This document shows positions 47,490 through 56,372 of a DNA stretch of 64,000 bases, in pieces. The stretch covers positions 124,001 to 188,000 of the forward strand of contig QFPK01000001.1 of assembly GCA_003248865.1 (NCBI GenBank), written 5' to 3'. The notes beneath the pieces are model-generated. The model was given only the letters and a program-made list of their open reading frames with translations, was not told where the DNA came from and searched no databases. A program made the translations under genes and the position numbers. This DNA is from Sphingomonas sp. GTDB lineage: Bacteria; Pseudomonadota; Alphaproteobacteria; Sphingomonadales; Sphingomonadaceae. The first letter of the stretch is position 1; each line of letters opens with the position of its first letter.

Positions 47490-48759
47490 GCAGGCAGTCT
47501 GGGCGAGAGCAAGCAAAGCGGCAAGCTGGCGGCGTGCGGCAGGAACCGGAATGCTGGTGTCGCTGGCCGTTCTGGCGGCCTGCGCCCCGCGCCAGAAGGC
47601 GCCCGTCGCCCCCGTCGCGCCCCCGCCGCCGGTGGAAAAGCCCGCCGAGGTGAAGCCCGGCGAAGTGCACCGCGTGGCGATCCTGGTGCCGCTCACGGGC
47701 CCCAACGCCCCCGTGGGCATCAGCCTCGCCAACGCCGCCACGCTCGCCATGGTCGATACCGGCAAGCAGGGCATCCGCCTCACCAGCTACGACACCGCCG
47801 CGCTTGGCGCGGCCGGCGCCGCCAACCGCGCGCTGGCAGACGGCGCCCAGCTCATCCTCGGTCCGCTGCTCGCCTCCGATGCCGCAGCCGTGAAGACCGC
47901 CGCCGAAGCCAAAGGCATCACCATGCTCAGCTTCTCCAACGATGCAGCAATCGCAGGCGGCAAACTCTATGTGCTGGGCTTCCAGCCCGCGCAGTCCGTC
48001 AGCCGCGTGGTCGATTATGCCGCCTCGCGCGGCACGCAGAAGTTCGCCGCCCTGGTGCCCGAAGGCGTCTACGGCCAACGCACCTCCGTCGCCTTCACCC
48101 GCGCCGTCAGCGCCAACTCCGGCCAGGTCGTCGCCCTCACCAGCTTCGCCCGCACGCCTGCCGCCCTGCCCACAGCCGCCCGCAAGGTCACGGACTACGA
48201 TGCCCGGCTGAAGCAATCCGCCAACACCGCCGTCACCAAACGGCCGGACGGCACCATCGCCCCCGCCACCCGCACCACCCCGCCGGTCGCCTTCGAAGCG
48301 CTGCTGGTAGCCGATTCGGGCGCCATCGCCGCCGCCTTCTCCCCCCATCTCGCCAAGTTCGGCGCCCAACCCGGCAGCTATCTGATGATGGGCACCGAAC
48401 TGTGGAACACCGAGCCCGGCCTCGGCGCCTCCCCGGCGCTGCGCGGCGCCGTCTTCGCCGCCGTGCCGGACCAGCGCTTCCAGTCCATGTCGCGCCGCTA
48501 TCAGGCCCGATTCGGCGGCACCCCGTCACGCCTCGCCAGCCTATCCTACGATGCCATGCTGCTCGCGATCAGCTCAGCCGACGCGCAATGGGCGATCGGC
48601 ACTGCCTTCCCGCAGAAACTGCTGGACGATCCGCAAGGCTTCGCCGGCGTGGACGGCATCTTCCGCTTCAAATCCAACGTCGCCGAGCGGGGACTTGAAG
48701 TGCAACAGGTCGGCCCGTCCGGCTTCACCACGGTCAGCCCGGCGCCGACGGCGTTCTGA
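47488..48759 (+). CDS. LpoA-like penicillin-binding protein activator lipoprotein
   Basis: A 423-residue lipoprotein: a long leader (MQAVWARASKAASWRRAAGTG) then the hydrophobic MLVSLAVLAACAPRQ with lipobox LAAC and Cys near 32. A Pro/Val linker (PVAPVAPPPPVEKPAE) leads to a periplasmic-binding-protein fold (VAILVPLTGPNAPVGISLAN, GAQLILGPLLASDAAAVKTA, FAALVPEGVYGQRTS). The fold resembles LpoA/leucine-binding proteins, and related genes are annotated as penicillin-binding protein activators. It likely acts at the outer membrane on peptidoglycan synthases. The start ATG overlaps the rsmI start in antiparallel manner. Confidence 0.88.
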   Translation: MQAVWARASKAASWRRAAGTGMLVSLAVLAACAPRQKAPVAPVAPPPPVEKPAEVKPGEVHRVAILVPLTGPNAPVGISLANAATLAMVDTGKQGIRLTSYDTAALGAAGAANRALADGAQLILGPLLASDAAAVKTAAEAKGITMLSFSNDAAIAGGKLYVLGFQPAQSVSRVVDYAASRGTQKFAALVPEGVYGQRTSVAFTRAVSANSGQVVALTSFARTPAALPTAARKVTDYDARLKQSANTAVTKRPDGTIAPATRTTPPVAFEALLVADSGAIAAAFSPHLAKFGAQPGSYLMMGTELWNTEPGLGASPALRGAVFAAVPDQRFQSMSRRYQARFGGTPSRLASLSYDAMLLAISSADAQWAIGTAFPQKLLDDPQGFAGVDGIFRFKSNVAERGLEVQQVGPSGFTTVSPAPTAF

Positions 48760-48790
48760 GTCCGCGCGCCGGGCAGGGGGGGCGATCCTT

Positions 48791-49204
48791 GCCTCCGGCG
48801 GGCAGGGAAATGATTTCCCTGCACCCTCAAAATTGGCGTTGTGCACCCACTCTCAACCTGCGCGCGTGAACAGATACGATTGCCTGCGGCGCAACACCAG
48901 CCATCTCCCCCTGTCAGGGGGAGAGCTGGAGAGGGGGTAGCCACGCTGGGCCTGACCCATCACCCTCCCCACAAACCCCACCGTCACCCCGGACTTGATC
49001 CGGGTCCAGCTGTTCTTCGGCAACGTCGGGACAAGAAGCTGGACCCCGGGTCAAGCCCGGGGTGACGAGGAGAGACCGGAAGGCGCGCCACCCCAGGCGC
49101 CGCAGGCCGTAAAGCCACCCGTCAGCGCAAGCTCGCCGAGTGACCAAGTAATGTGGGTGCAGGGAGCACGGCTCCCTGCCGGGTTCCAAGGGCAGAGCCC
49201 TTGG
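48791..49204. repeat. Composite hairpin element, copy 7 (inverted, nested insert)
   Basis: Opposite orientation to copies 1-6. The left end CCTCCGGCGGGC with hairpin GCAGGGAAA/TTTCCCTGC (48802-48822) lies 32 bp after the lipoprotein stop. The central arms TGCCTGCGGCGC (48881-48892) and GGCGCCGCAGGCC (about 49096-49107) enclose extra sequence. The right terminus has GCAGGGAGC/GCTCCCTGC (49159-49179) and CCAAGGG/CCCTTGG (ends 49204). It accounts for most of the 507-bp gene-free stretch. Confidence 0.85.
48982..49064. repeat. Nested REP-like inverted pair
   Basis: GTCACCCCGGACTTGATCC at the left and GTCAAGCCCGGGGTGAC at the right form an imperfect inverted pair (with CCAGCT/AGCTGG inside), 83 bp long. 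This sequence type is a widespread intergenic palindrome in sphingomonads and other alphaproteobacteria. It lies in the loop of composite element copy 7. Confidence 0.85.
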
Positions 49205-49266
49205 TGTCCTTGTTACCGATCATCGAACGACGATGGCGCGGCAGCGCCCGAGCCGCCGGAGGCCTC

Positions 49267-50484
49267 TTACCGGCTCGCCTTCGCCCGCAGCTCCGGCGCA
49301 TCCAACCCCACGTCGATGCAATGCACGCCGTTCACGGACGGACGCAGCCGCCAGTCCCGCACGGACAGTGCCTTGGACGCATCGCGGCGGCCGGCGGCGC
49401 GGTGGGCTTCCATGGTGGGGCGGCTGAACTCATAGCCGCGCGCCTTGCCGCTATAGGCCTTGTCGCGATAGATGATCTGCGCGATTTCAATATGTTGCTC
49501 GCAGGCGAACTGCCGCAGCACTTCCAGTTCGGCGGCGGAAAGCAGGCCGAGGTCCGGGGAACAGCTGTCCAGGATGCGGCGCACCACAAGCCGGGCGGGG
49601 CTCAGCGACAGTTCGTGCGCGGTGCCCAGACGGGTGCGGCTGGCATAGCGGATATCCTGCGCGCGGGTTTCCGCATCCAGCAGGGTCTGCGGGAATTCGC
49701 CTTCGGTGGGGAACAGGTCCACCTGGAAGATATTCTTGTCGAACTCGATGCCTTCATCCAGCACATGCTGCAGCGGCGCGTTGGAGGCGACGCCGCCGTC
49801 CCAGAACCAGTCGTCGCCGATCTGCACCGGCGGGAAGCCCGGCGGCAGCGCGCCGGAGGACATCACATGGTCGGCGCTGATCCGGCAGTGGTCGGGCCCG
49901 CCGCGCGAATCGAAGAAGTGCATCCGCCCCGTCGTGACAGAGACGGAGCCGACCGACAGCCGCACCGGGCTTTCATCGTTCAGATAGTCCCAGTCGATCA
50001 TCTCGTTCAGGGTCTGGCGCAGCGGCTCGGTGTCGTAATAGCTGATGGCGCCGACGCTGCCGTGCGGCTGGAACTTGGTGGGCGGCATCCGCGGGCTGAA
50101 GAAGCCCGGCACACCGGTCGCCGCGATCCACAGCGCAGCGCCTTCAGACCAGAGGTCGCGCGCGCTGCCGTCCGGGATGCCAAACACCGGCACCAGCCCG
50201 GAGGAGATCTTTTCCCAGAAATGGATCAGCGCCGGGATGCGGTCCCGCGGGCGGTTGCCGGCGATCAACGCGGCGTTGATGGCGCCGATGGAGATGCCGC
50301 ACACCCAGTCCGGCGCGACGTCCATCTTGGAAAGCTCCTCGCAGACGCCCAGGTGATAGGCGCCCAGCGCGCCGCCACCCTGCAGCACCAGCACGTTCAG
50401 ATGCGGCGGGCGGGCGTCCACGGGGGTGTCGCTGCAATCGATCAGCGGCGCCTCGGACTTCCTGCTCTTCGTCTCCGTCGCCAT
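49267..50484 (-). CDS. Patatin-like phospholipase family protein
   Basis: A 405-residue lipid acyl hydrolase. The oxyanion loop QGGGALGAYHLG near 36-47, the nucleophile motif GISIGA with Ser near 68, and the Asp of the dyad in WDGGVASNAPLQ are present. The long C-terminal half carries a DUF3734-type region. No signal peptide or membrane segment is seen, so it is probably cytosolic or peripheral. It follows the DUF442 gene with 13 bp between, in line with thrS, so they may be one operon, but functions are not obviously linked. Confidence 0.92.
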   Translation of the reverse strand: MATETKSRKSEAPLIDCSDTPVDARPPHLNVLVLQGGGALGAYHLGVCEELSKMDVAPDWVCGISIGAINAALIAGNRPRDRIPALIHFWEKISSGLVPVFGIPDGSARDLWSEGAALWIAATGVPGFFSPRMPPTKFQPHGSVGAISYYDTEPLRQTLNEMIDWDYLNDESPVRLSVGSVSVTTGRMHFFDSRGGPDHCRISADHVMSSGALPPGFPPVQIGDDWFWDGGVASNAPLQHVLDEGIEFDKNIFQVDLFPTEGEFPQTLLDAETRAQDIRYASRTRLGTAHELSLSPARLVVRRILDSCSPDLGLLSAAELEVLRQFACEQHIEIAQIIYRDKAYSGKARGYEFSRPTMEAHRAAGRRDASKALSVRDWRLRPSVNGVHCIDVGLDAPELRAKASR

Positions 50485-50497
50485 CCTTGTCGTCCCT

Positions 50498-50929
50498 TCA
50501 GCCCAACGCCGCCAACTGCTCCATCGCGGGCCTCAGCGCGCGGACATCATAGCCCGCGCCCAGTGCCACATCGATGATCTCCTCAATGTTCACGCCGCGA
50601 CTTGCTGACGCAAGCGCCCACAGGTTGGTGGAACGCGTGCCGGACCGGCAATAGGCCAGGATCGGCCGGGGGGAGACCATCAGCGCCGACAGCGCCGCCA
50701 CCTGCTCCACGGTGAACCCGCTCTGGTCGATGGGGATCGCGCAATAGCCCAGTCCCGCTTCCAGCGCCGCCGCCTCGATATCGTCGCCCGGGGTCTGGTC
50801 CGCCGATTCGCCGTCGGGCCGGTTGTTCACGATGAAGCCGAAGCCAGCCGCCTTGATCGCAGCAACATCGTCCAGCGTAATCTGCGGCGCGGCCGCGAAG
50901 CTGTCGGTCAGGCGGCGGATATCAGCCAT
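50498..50929 (-). CDS. DUF442/TIGR01244 phosphatase-like protein
   Basis: A 143-residue protein with a dual-specificity-phosphatase-like fold. The signature loop is YCRSGTRSTNLWALA (about 95-109, Cys and Arg of a CxxxxxR motif). The N-terminal LTDSFAAAPQITLDDVAAIKAAGFGFIVNNRPD matches TIGR01244/BLH-type proteins, which are often found in sulfide-related genes as a fusion with beta-lactamase-fold persulfide enzymes. Here it stands alone. Its ATG shares one base with the thrS stop (TGATG), so it is coupled to thrS. Confidence 0.88.
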   Translation of the reverse strand: MADIRRLTDSFAAAPQITLDDVAAIKAAGFGFIVNNRPDGESADQTPGDDIEAAALEAGLGYCAIPIDQSGFTVEQVAALSALMVSPRPILAYCRSGTRSTNLWALASASRGVNIEEIIDVALGAGYDVRALRPAMEQLAALG

Positions 50930-52941
50930 CAGTTGCCCCTCTTCAGATCAGGTGCCAGCACCTCGCCGCGCAGGCTGTCCAGAATGTCGCCGAACGCCAG
51001 CACCTGCTGCCGCTCCTCGCCCAGCCGGCGCACGGCCACCGTGCCCTCGTCCGCCTCGCGGCGGCCCACCACCAGCATCACCGGCACCTTCGCAAGGCTA
51101 TGCTCGCGCACCTTGTAGTTGATCTTCTCGTTCCTGAGGTCCGCCTCGGCGCGGATACCCGCCGCCTTCAGCTGCTCGACAAGCCCATTGGCATACTCGT
51201 CCGCGTCAGACACGATCGTCGCCACCACCACCTGCACCGGCGCCAGCCACAGCGGGAAGCGCCCGGCATGATGCTCGATCAGAATGCCGATGAAGCGCTC
51301 GAACGTGCCCAGGATCGCCCGATGCAACATCACCGGTCGGTGACGTTCGCCGTCCTCACCCACATAGCTCGCATCCAGCCGCTCCGGCAGCACCCGGTCG
51401 GATTGGATCGTCCCCACCTGCCAGGTCCGGCCGATGGCGTCGGTCAGGTGGAACTCCAGCTTCGGCGCATAGAAGGCGCCCTCGCCCGGCAGTTCCTCGA
51501 ACCCGGCCTTGATGTCGTCCGGCAGGTTCGAAACCTGCACCGCCCGGCGCAGCTCCTCCTCAGACTTGTCCCACATCTCTTCGGACCCGAAACGCTTCTC
51601 CGGCCTTAGGGCCAGCTTCACCGCATAGCTGTCAAAGCCCAGATCCGCGTAAACCGAATGCAGCAGGTCGATGAAGGCCGCGACCTCGCCGATCAGCTGG
51701 TCCTCGCGGCAGAAGATATGGGCATCGTCCTGCGTGAACTGCCGCACCCGCATGATGCCGTGCAGCGCGCCGTGCGGCTCGTTGCGGTGGCAGCAGCCGA
51801 ACTCGGCCATGCGCAGCGGCAGGTCGCGATAGCTTTTGATGCCCTGCCGGAAGATCAGCACATGCGCCGGGCAGTTCATCGGCTTCAGCGCCATCCACTC
51901 GGCGTCGTCCGAAATGATCGGCCCCTCATCCTCGGTGTTGGGCACCTCGTCCGGGATCACGAACATATTTTCGCGATACTTGCCCCAGTGGCCGCTCTGC
52001 TCCCACTGCTTCGCGTCCATCACCTGCGGGGTCTTCACCTCCACATAGCCGGAGGCATCCAGCCGCCGCCGCATATAGGCCTCAAGGCTGCGCCAGATCA
52101 GATAGCCCTTGGGATGCCAGAACACGCTGCCATGGGCTTCGGCCTGCAGATGGAACAGGTCCATCTCAGCCCCCAGCTTGCGATGGTCGCGCTTGGCGGC
52201 CTCCTCCAGCATCAGCAGATGCGCATCCAGCTGCTTCTTGGTCAGCCAGCCGGTGCCGTAGATCCGCGACAGCTGCGGATTCTTCTGGTCCCCGCGCCAG
52301 TAAGCGCCGGACACCCGCGTCAGCTTGAACGCCGCCGGATCCAGCTTCCCCGTCGACGGCAGATGCGGCCCCCGGCACATGTCCATCCAGTCCTTCCCGG
52401 ACCAGTAGACCGTCAGATCCTCGCCCTCGGGCAATTCACGCGCCCATTCGGCCTTGAAGCTCTCGCCCTCGGCCGTCCACTTCTCGATCAACGCATCCCG
52501 GCTCCACACCTCCCGCACCAGAGGCTTGTCCGCCGCGATGATCTTCCGCATTTCCGCCTCGATCAGCGGCAGCTCGTCATCGGTGAACGGCCCCCGCCCG
52601 GCCGGCGGCGCCAGATCATAGTAAAAGCCGTCATCCGTCGCCGGCCCAAAGGTGATCTGCGTGCCCGGAAACAGCGCCTGCACGGCCTCCGCCAGCACAT
52701 GCGCGAAATCATGCCGCACCAGCTCCAGCGCCTCGGCCTCGTCCTTCACCGTCACGATCGACAGCTGCGAATCCCGCTCGATGGGCCGCTCCAGATCGAG
52801 CAACTCCCCATCCACCCGCGCCGCCAAGGCCGCCTTGGCCAGCCCCGGCCCGATGCTCCGCGCCACATCACCCGCGGTAGTCCCGGCCGCGACTTCGCGA
52901 ACCGAGCCATCCGGAAGGGTCAGGTGAATCAGCGCAGACAC
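50929..52941 (-). CDS. thrS: Threonyl-tRNA synthetase
   Basis: A 670-residue class II synthetase. The N-terminal TGS domain (IHLTLPDGSVREVAAG), the editing-domain zinc motif around HDFAHVLAEAVQALFPG, the catalytic core (PMNCPAHVLIFRQGIKSYRDLPLRMAEFGCCHRNEPHGALHG, here in parts; zinc Cys in MNCPAH) and the anticodon-binding C-terminus are all present at normal length. The start is GTG at 52941 with GAGGAG 11 nt upstream. A TTG six codons earlier would overlap that ribosome binding site. Followed by the DUF442 gene with a one-base overlap. Confidence 0.96.
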   Translation of the reverse strand: MSALIHLTLPDGSVREVAAGTTAGDVARSIGPGLAKAALAARVDGELLDLERPIERDSQLSIVTVKDEAEALELVRHDFAHVLAEAVQALFPGTQITFGPATDDGFYYDLAPPAGRGPFTDDELPLIEAEMRKIIAADKPLVREVWSRDALIEKWTAEGESFKAEWARELPEGEDLTVYWSGKDWMDMCRGPHLPSTGKLDPAAFKLTRVSGAYWRGDQKNPQLSRIYGTGWLTKKQLDAHLLMLEEAAKRDHRKLGAEMDLFHLQAEAHGSVFWHPKGYLIWRSLEAYMRRRLDASGYVEVKTPQVMDAKQWEQSGHWGKYRENMFVIPDEVPNTEDEGPIISDDAEWMALKPMNCPAHVLIFRQGIKSYRDLPLRMAEFGCCHRNEPHGALHGIMRVRQFTQDDAHIFCREDQLIGEVAAFIDLLHSVYADLGFDSYAVKLALRPEKRFGSEEMWDKSEEELRRAVQVSNLPDDIKAGFEELPGEGAFYAPKLEFHLTDAIGRTWQVGTIQSDRVLPERLDASYVGEDGERHRPVMLHRAILGTFERFIGILIEHHAGRFPLWLAPVQVVVATIVSDADEYANGLVEQLKAAGIRAEADLRNEKINYKVREHSLAKVPVMLVVGRREADEGTVAVRRLGEERQQVLAFGDILDSLRGEVLAPDLKRGN

Positions 52942-53047
52942 GTGGCAATCACTCCTCAAATATCGAACGGCGCTCCCTAGGCCCCATGCGGAAACAGGGC
53001 AAGGGAGGCGCGCCGTCGCCCCTATGTGAGGAGTGGCCCGAAGAAGA

Positions 53048-53984
53048 CCAAGGGCTCTGCCCTTGGAACCCGGCAGGGAAATGATTTCCCTGCACCCTCG
53101 ACATTGAGGGCAACACTCGAAAGCTAGTTAGAATGGCTTGATTGACTGTCTGCTGTGTCCCGCTTTTGGCCCATTTTGAACGAACACATGCTGTGAGCAA
53201 CCAGAGATAATCAGTCGCTATTCCGCACAGGAGTAGAGACTTAGAAGAATCAGTTCTGCCCAGATAAATTATTCAACCTATGTAAGTTGTTTTAAGAACG
53301 TCAACGGAGAGATCTAATGGAAGAATCTGAGTGTAAATATGTAATTGAAAAAGGAACTCTATGCAGAGGGTGGATTTCTAATTCATATGCTCAAATCGAA
53401 TTTTTACTCGGCGATCTCATCGTGCGGTGTCGCCAATTTCCTTCGTATGACGCACATACTGCGACGGTAAGCCATAGTGCAGCTAAGCGTGCATCAAAGG
53501 TACGTCGGATGTTAGAAATTGATGGACCGCTCAAGCAATTCGAGAGCGATCTGAACAATGTTCTGAATAATTTTGAAAAAAATCATGATTTGCGCAATTT
53601 GTTAGCACACGGATTCTGCACATTTCTCCACACTCCCGATGGAGATTCTGGCTTCATGTTCCGAAAATTTGATCGGCCGCTCGAAGATGAAGGTGCTGAT
53701 CATGTGCTAACCCAAGAACTCTTCCGCTTGGTAGATTTGGAGTATCACAGGGCCCAACTCGTGGCCCAAGCACAACACGCTCTTAACATCTTTCAAGCGA
53801 TCCACGAAGCGCTGGGCTGGGGTGAGATCACGTAGCGGTCTTCGGAAAGTTAATTCGCTGTAAAAGCGCACAATAACAACAAAACACTATTTTTGTATCG
53901 GTTGGCGTGATGGGTGCGGCTAGATAAGTGATGAGGGTGCAGGGAAATCATTTCCCTGCCGGGTTCCAAGGGCAGAGCCCTTGG
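53048..53984. mobile_element. HEPN-carrying cassette bounded by 52-bp perfect inverted repeats (element copy 8)
   Basis: 53048-53099 and 53933-53984 are exact reverse complements over 52 bp. Each has an outer hairpin CCAAGGG/CCCTTGG and a terminal hairpin GCAGGGAAA/TTTCCCTGC; these are ends of the composite intergenic element family. The 830 bp between them are strikingly AT-rich and contain one gene (53317-53835). The usual central hairpin is absent. No transposase, integrase or target-site duplication is visible. The structure suggests that element ends captured or mobilised a foreign gene, or that recombination between two inverted elements trapped it. Confidence 0.75.
53317..53835 (+). 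CDS. HEPN-like protein in an AT-rich cassette
   Basis: A 172-residue acidic helical protein. DLRNLLAHGF at 91-100 contains the R-N-x3-H signature (Arg93, Asn94, His98) of HEPN-domain ribonucleases, with long helices before it (QFESDLNNVLNNFEKNH) and after it (FRLVDLEYHRAQLVAQAQHALNIFQ). GGAGAG lies 5 nt before the ATG. Codon use is AT-rich, unlike all neighbours: the first full 60-nt line of the gene has 21 G/C. No antitoxin, nucleotidyltransferase or other partner gene is in the cassette. The Rx4H motif is also common in non-toxic HEPN-like proteins, so the assignment is tentative. Confidence 0.7.
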   Translation: MEESECKYVIEKGTLCRGWISNSYAQIEFLLGDLIVRCRQFPSYDAHTATVSHSAAKRASKVRRMLEIDGPLKQFESDLNNVLNNFEKNHDLRNLLAHGFCTFLHTPDGDSGFMFRKFDRPLEDEGADHVLTQELFRLVDLEYHRAQLVAQAQHALNIFQAIHEALGWGEIT

Positions 53985-54003
53985 CCGCCGGAGGCTTACC
54001 TCC

Positions 54004-55515
54004 TCAGCTGTCCAGCGCCCGGCGCAGCTGGTTGATATCCCGGTCCAGCTCATGGTCCGTCGCGCGCAGTTCCTCGATGCGCTTCACGGCATGCATCACG
54101 GTGGTGTGGTCGCGCCCGCCGAAGCGCCGGCCGATTTCGGGCAGGCTGCGCGGCGTCAGCATCTTGGCGAGGTACATCGCCACTTGCCGGGGCCGGGCCA
54201 CTTCGCGGGCGCGGCGCGGCGAGATCAGGTCGTTGATCTTCAGGGCGTAGTGGTCGGCGACGCGGCGCTGGATCTCGTCGATGGTCAGCTTGCGCGAATG
54301 GGCGCGCAGCACGTCGGCCAGCACTTCGCGGGTGAAGTCCAGGTCCAGCTTGCGGCCGACGAGGTTGCCATAGGCGATCACCCGGTTCAGGGCGCCTTCC
54401 AGTTCGCGGACGTTGGCGACGATCTTGCGGGCCAGGAACTGCACCACATCGTCGGGAACCTGCGCGTCGGGCAGGGCGGCGAGCTTGGTCTTCAGAATGT
54501 TGTAGCGCAGCTCGAAGTCGGCCGGGTTGATGTCGGCCACCAGCCCCCAGGCGAGGCGGGAGAGGATGCGCGACTCGATGCCTTCGAGGTTCTGCGGGGA
54601 GCGGTCGGCGGAGATCACCAGCCAGCGCCCGGCCGAGATGATCTCGTTCATGGTGTGGAAGAATTCTTCCTGCGTTGAATCCTTGCCGGCGATGAACTGC
54701 ACATCGTCCACCATCAGCAGGTCGGCGGAACGCAGGCGCTGCTTGAAGGCGATGGTGTCCTTGGCGCGCAGCGCGGCGAGGAATTCCACCATGAACTTTT
54801 CAGCCGAGAGATAGACCACCTTCGCCTTGGGGTTGGCCGCCAGCACCTGCGAGCCGATTGCGTGCATCAGGTGGGTCTTGCCGAGCCCGGTGGGGCCGTG
54901 GAGGAACAGCGGGTTGAAGCCGGCGGTCTTGCCCGAAGTGACGGCGCCCGCCAGCGCCTGCGCGGCGTTGAAGGCGAGTTCGTTGGATTTGCCCACCACG
55001 AACGAATCGAAGCTGTAGCGCGGCTCGAAGCTGGGCATTTCGGCGATTGCCGTCTGGGCGGGCGCCGTTTCCGGCTCGGCCTCGACGATGGCGGCGGCGG
55101 AGACGTCGATCGTCACCTGCCGGATGCCCGGGATATGCTGGGCGAAGGCGTGGCGCAGCCGGTCTGCGAAGTGATTCTTCACCCAGTCCGCCATGAAGCG
55201 CGACGGCACCGACAGCCGCACTTCGCCGTTCGACACGCCGGAGAGCTGCAGCGGCTTCAGCCAGCTGTTGAAGGTCTTCTCACCCAGGTCGGACAGCAGA
55301 TGGGCCCGCACCAGGCCCCAGGCGCGCAGCGCCTGCGCATCCAGGCTGCCGCGCGTGGCCTCCGGGTCCAGCCCGCCCGCCAGCAGGTCCGAATCGGCCT
55401 CGCTCGTCGGCAGGTCGAACGATCCGGCCGAATCGGCCCGACCTGACTCGGTCCGACCAGACTCGGCACGGCCCGAATCGACGCGGCGGGATGGATTTGG
55501 AAGCGAGCTGTGCAT
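54004..55515 (-). CDS. dnaA: Chromosomal replication initiator protein DnaA
   Basis: A 503-residue initiator. Domain I begins near 65 (AWGLVRAHLLSDLGEKTFNSWL) after an unusual Ser/Gly/Arg/Glu-rich leader with near-repeats DSGRAESG, TESGRADS. The AAA+ domain has Walker A FLHGPTGLGKTH near 206 and Walker B LLMVDDVQFIAGKD, plus the Arg-finger segment ILSRLAWGL. Domain IV carries the DNA-binding signature GGRDHTTVMHAVKRIEELR. It starts replication by binding DnaA boxes. An 857-bp gap lies upstream. The stop is 20 bp from the inverted-repeat end of the HEPN cassette. Confidence 0.97.
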   Translation of the reverse strand: MHSSLPNPSRRVDSGRAESGRTESGRADSAGSFDLPTSEADSDLLAGGLDPEATRGSLDAQALRAWGLVRAHLLSDLGEKTFNSWLKPLQLSGVSNGEVRLSVPSRFMADWVKNHFADRLRHAFAQHIPGIRQVTIDVSAAAIVEAEPETAPAQTAIAEMPSFEPRYSFDSFVVGKSNELAFNAAQALAGAVTSGKTAGFNPLFLHGPTGLGKTHLMHAIGSQVLAANPKAKVVYLSAEKFMVEFLAALRAKDTIAFKQRLRSADLLMVDDVQFIAGKDSTQEEFFHTMNEIISAGRWLVISADRSPQNLEGIESRILSRLAWGLVADINPADFELRYNILKTKLAALPDAQVPDDVVQFLARKIVANVRELEGALNRVIAYGNLVGRKLDLDFTREVLADVLRAHSRKLTIDEIQRRVADHYALKINDLISPRRAREVARPRQVAMYLAKMLTPRSLPEIGRRFGGRDHTTVMHAVKRIEELRATDHELDRDINQLRRALDS

Positions 55516-56372
55516 TTCAATTGAACCTGACGGCTGAATGTTGCGGGGGCGGGCCCCGACGCTGCCCGAAGGCCGGTGGGGCTGGCTGACGAAACGGACC
55601 CGATGGTCAGTTCAGTGAGCGCCCCGGCGGAACAGCTGCAGCGAGATGGGGCGGCACACCGGCCCGGACAGACAGCAACCCGGCCCCGCAGTCATGGTCG
55701 CCGCCCAGCTTGGAACCACCCAACGGAGACATGCGCCCGGAACAACGAGCGAATGCGGGAGAGACGCCTGCGCGGCTGCCGAGGATTGCGGATCGACCCA
55801 TGCTGGTTGTGCCCTCCCTTATAAGACCCAAGTAACCCAAGGCTTCTGACCCAAGGACTCTAGTTCCGACCTCGCAGCCGGAGTGTTTCCGTTCCGGCCT
55901 TTCGGCCAAAGTTACACCGTTCCCGGAAAGCGGCTTTCCGGGTCAAATCGCGCGGACCTGAGCCGGCTGAAGCCAGCCCGGCCACGCACAATGTCTGGTC
56001 TGCCGGCCTGGGCCCGGAAGCGAATCGGGCTCGTGCCCTTCCCCCCTTCCGAAGCGCCGTCTGGCCAGCTTGGAGGTCAACTAGAACAGCCCGGACGGGT
56101 CGGCACAAGGGCGCAAAATGCATCCAACCGCAAATAATTCGATTGACAGCGCAACCGGCGGATTCTGCATCGCTTTTCTATAACTAATTGAAATTGCGTC
56201 ACTATATTGTGACGCTTCCATTGCAGATTTGCGAATCGCGAGTCCGGCGCCCACCGGCGCTGCAGAGGGCAACTCTCTCGCAAGACATGGAAAAGCGGGC
56301 GACGCGCACGTCACCCGCTGTTGCAATCAGATTGCAGGAACATGACGCCGGACCCGCCGGCGTCAAACCAGG
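55516..56372. promoter_or_regulatory. dnaA upstream region / candidate origin-linked region
   Basis: 857 bp without a supported gene. It holds three direct copies of ACCCAAG (55826, 55835, 55849) beside TTATAAG, a hairpin CCCGGAAAG/CTTTCCGGG (55922-55942), and an AT-rich core (about 56115-56245) with GCGTCAC/GTGACGC (56196-56215). There is also TGCAATC-A-GATTGCA (56322-56336), and GANTC methylation sites are present (for example 56161). No clear TTATCCACA-type DnaA box was found, so it is at least the dnaA promoter region and possibly part of oriC. Confidence 0.5.
56343..56365 (-). terminator. Hairpin after rpsT
   Basis: TGACGCCGG and CCGGCGTCA form a perfect 9-bp stem with a 5-nt loop, beginning 8 nt after the rpsT stop on the minus strand. 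A T-tract is not evident, but the position is that of a terminator. Confidence 0.55.

Noticed and set aside
53040..53992. Target-site duplication around the HEPN cassette
   Set aside because: Bases outside the 52-bp repeats (GAAGAAGA on the left, CCGCCGGA on the right) do not match.
55516..56372. Clear oriC call
   Set aside because: No TTATCCACA-like DnaA boxes were found by eye, so only a candidate region is reported.
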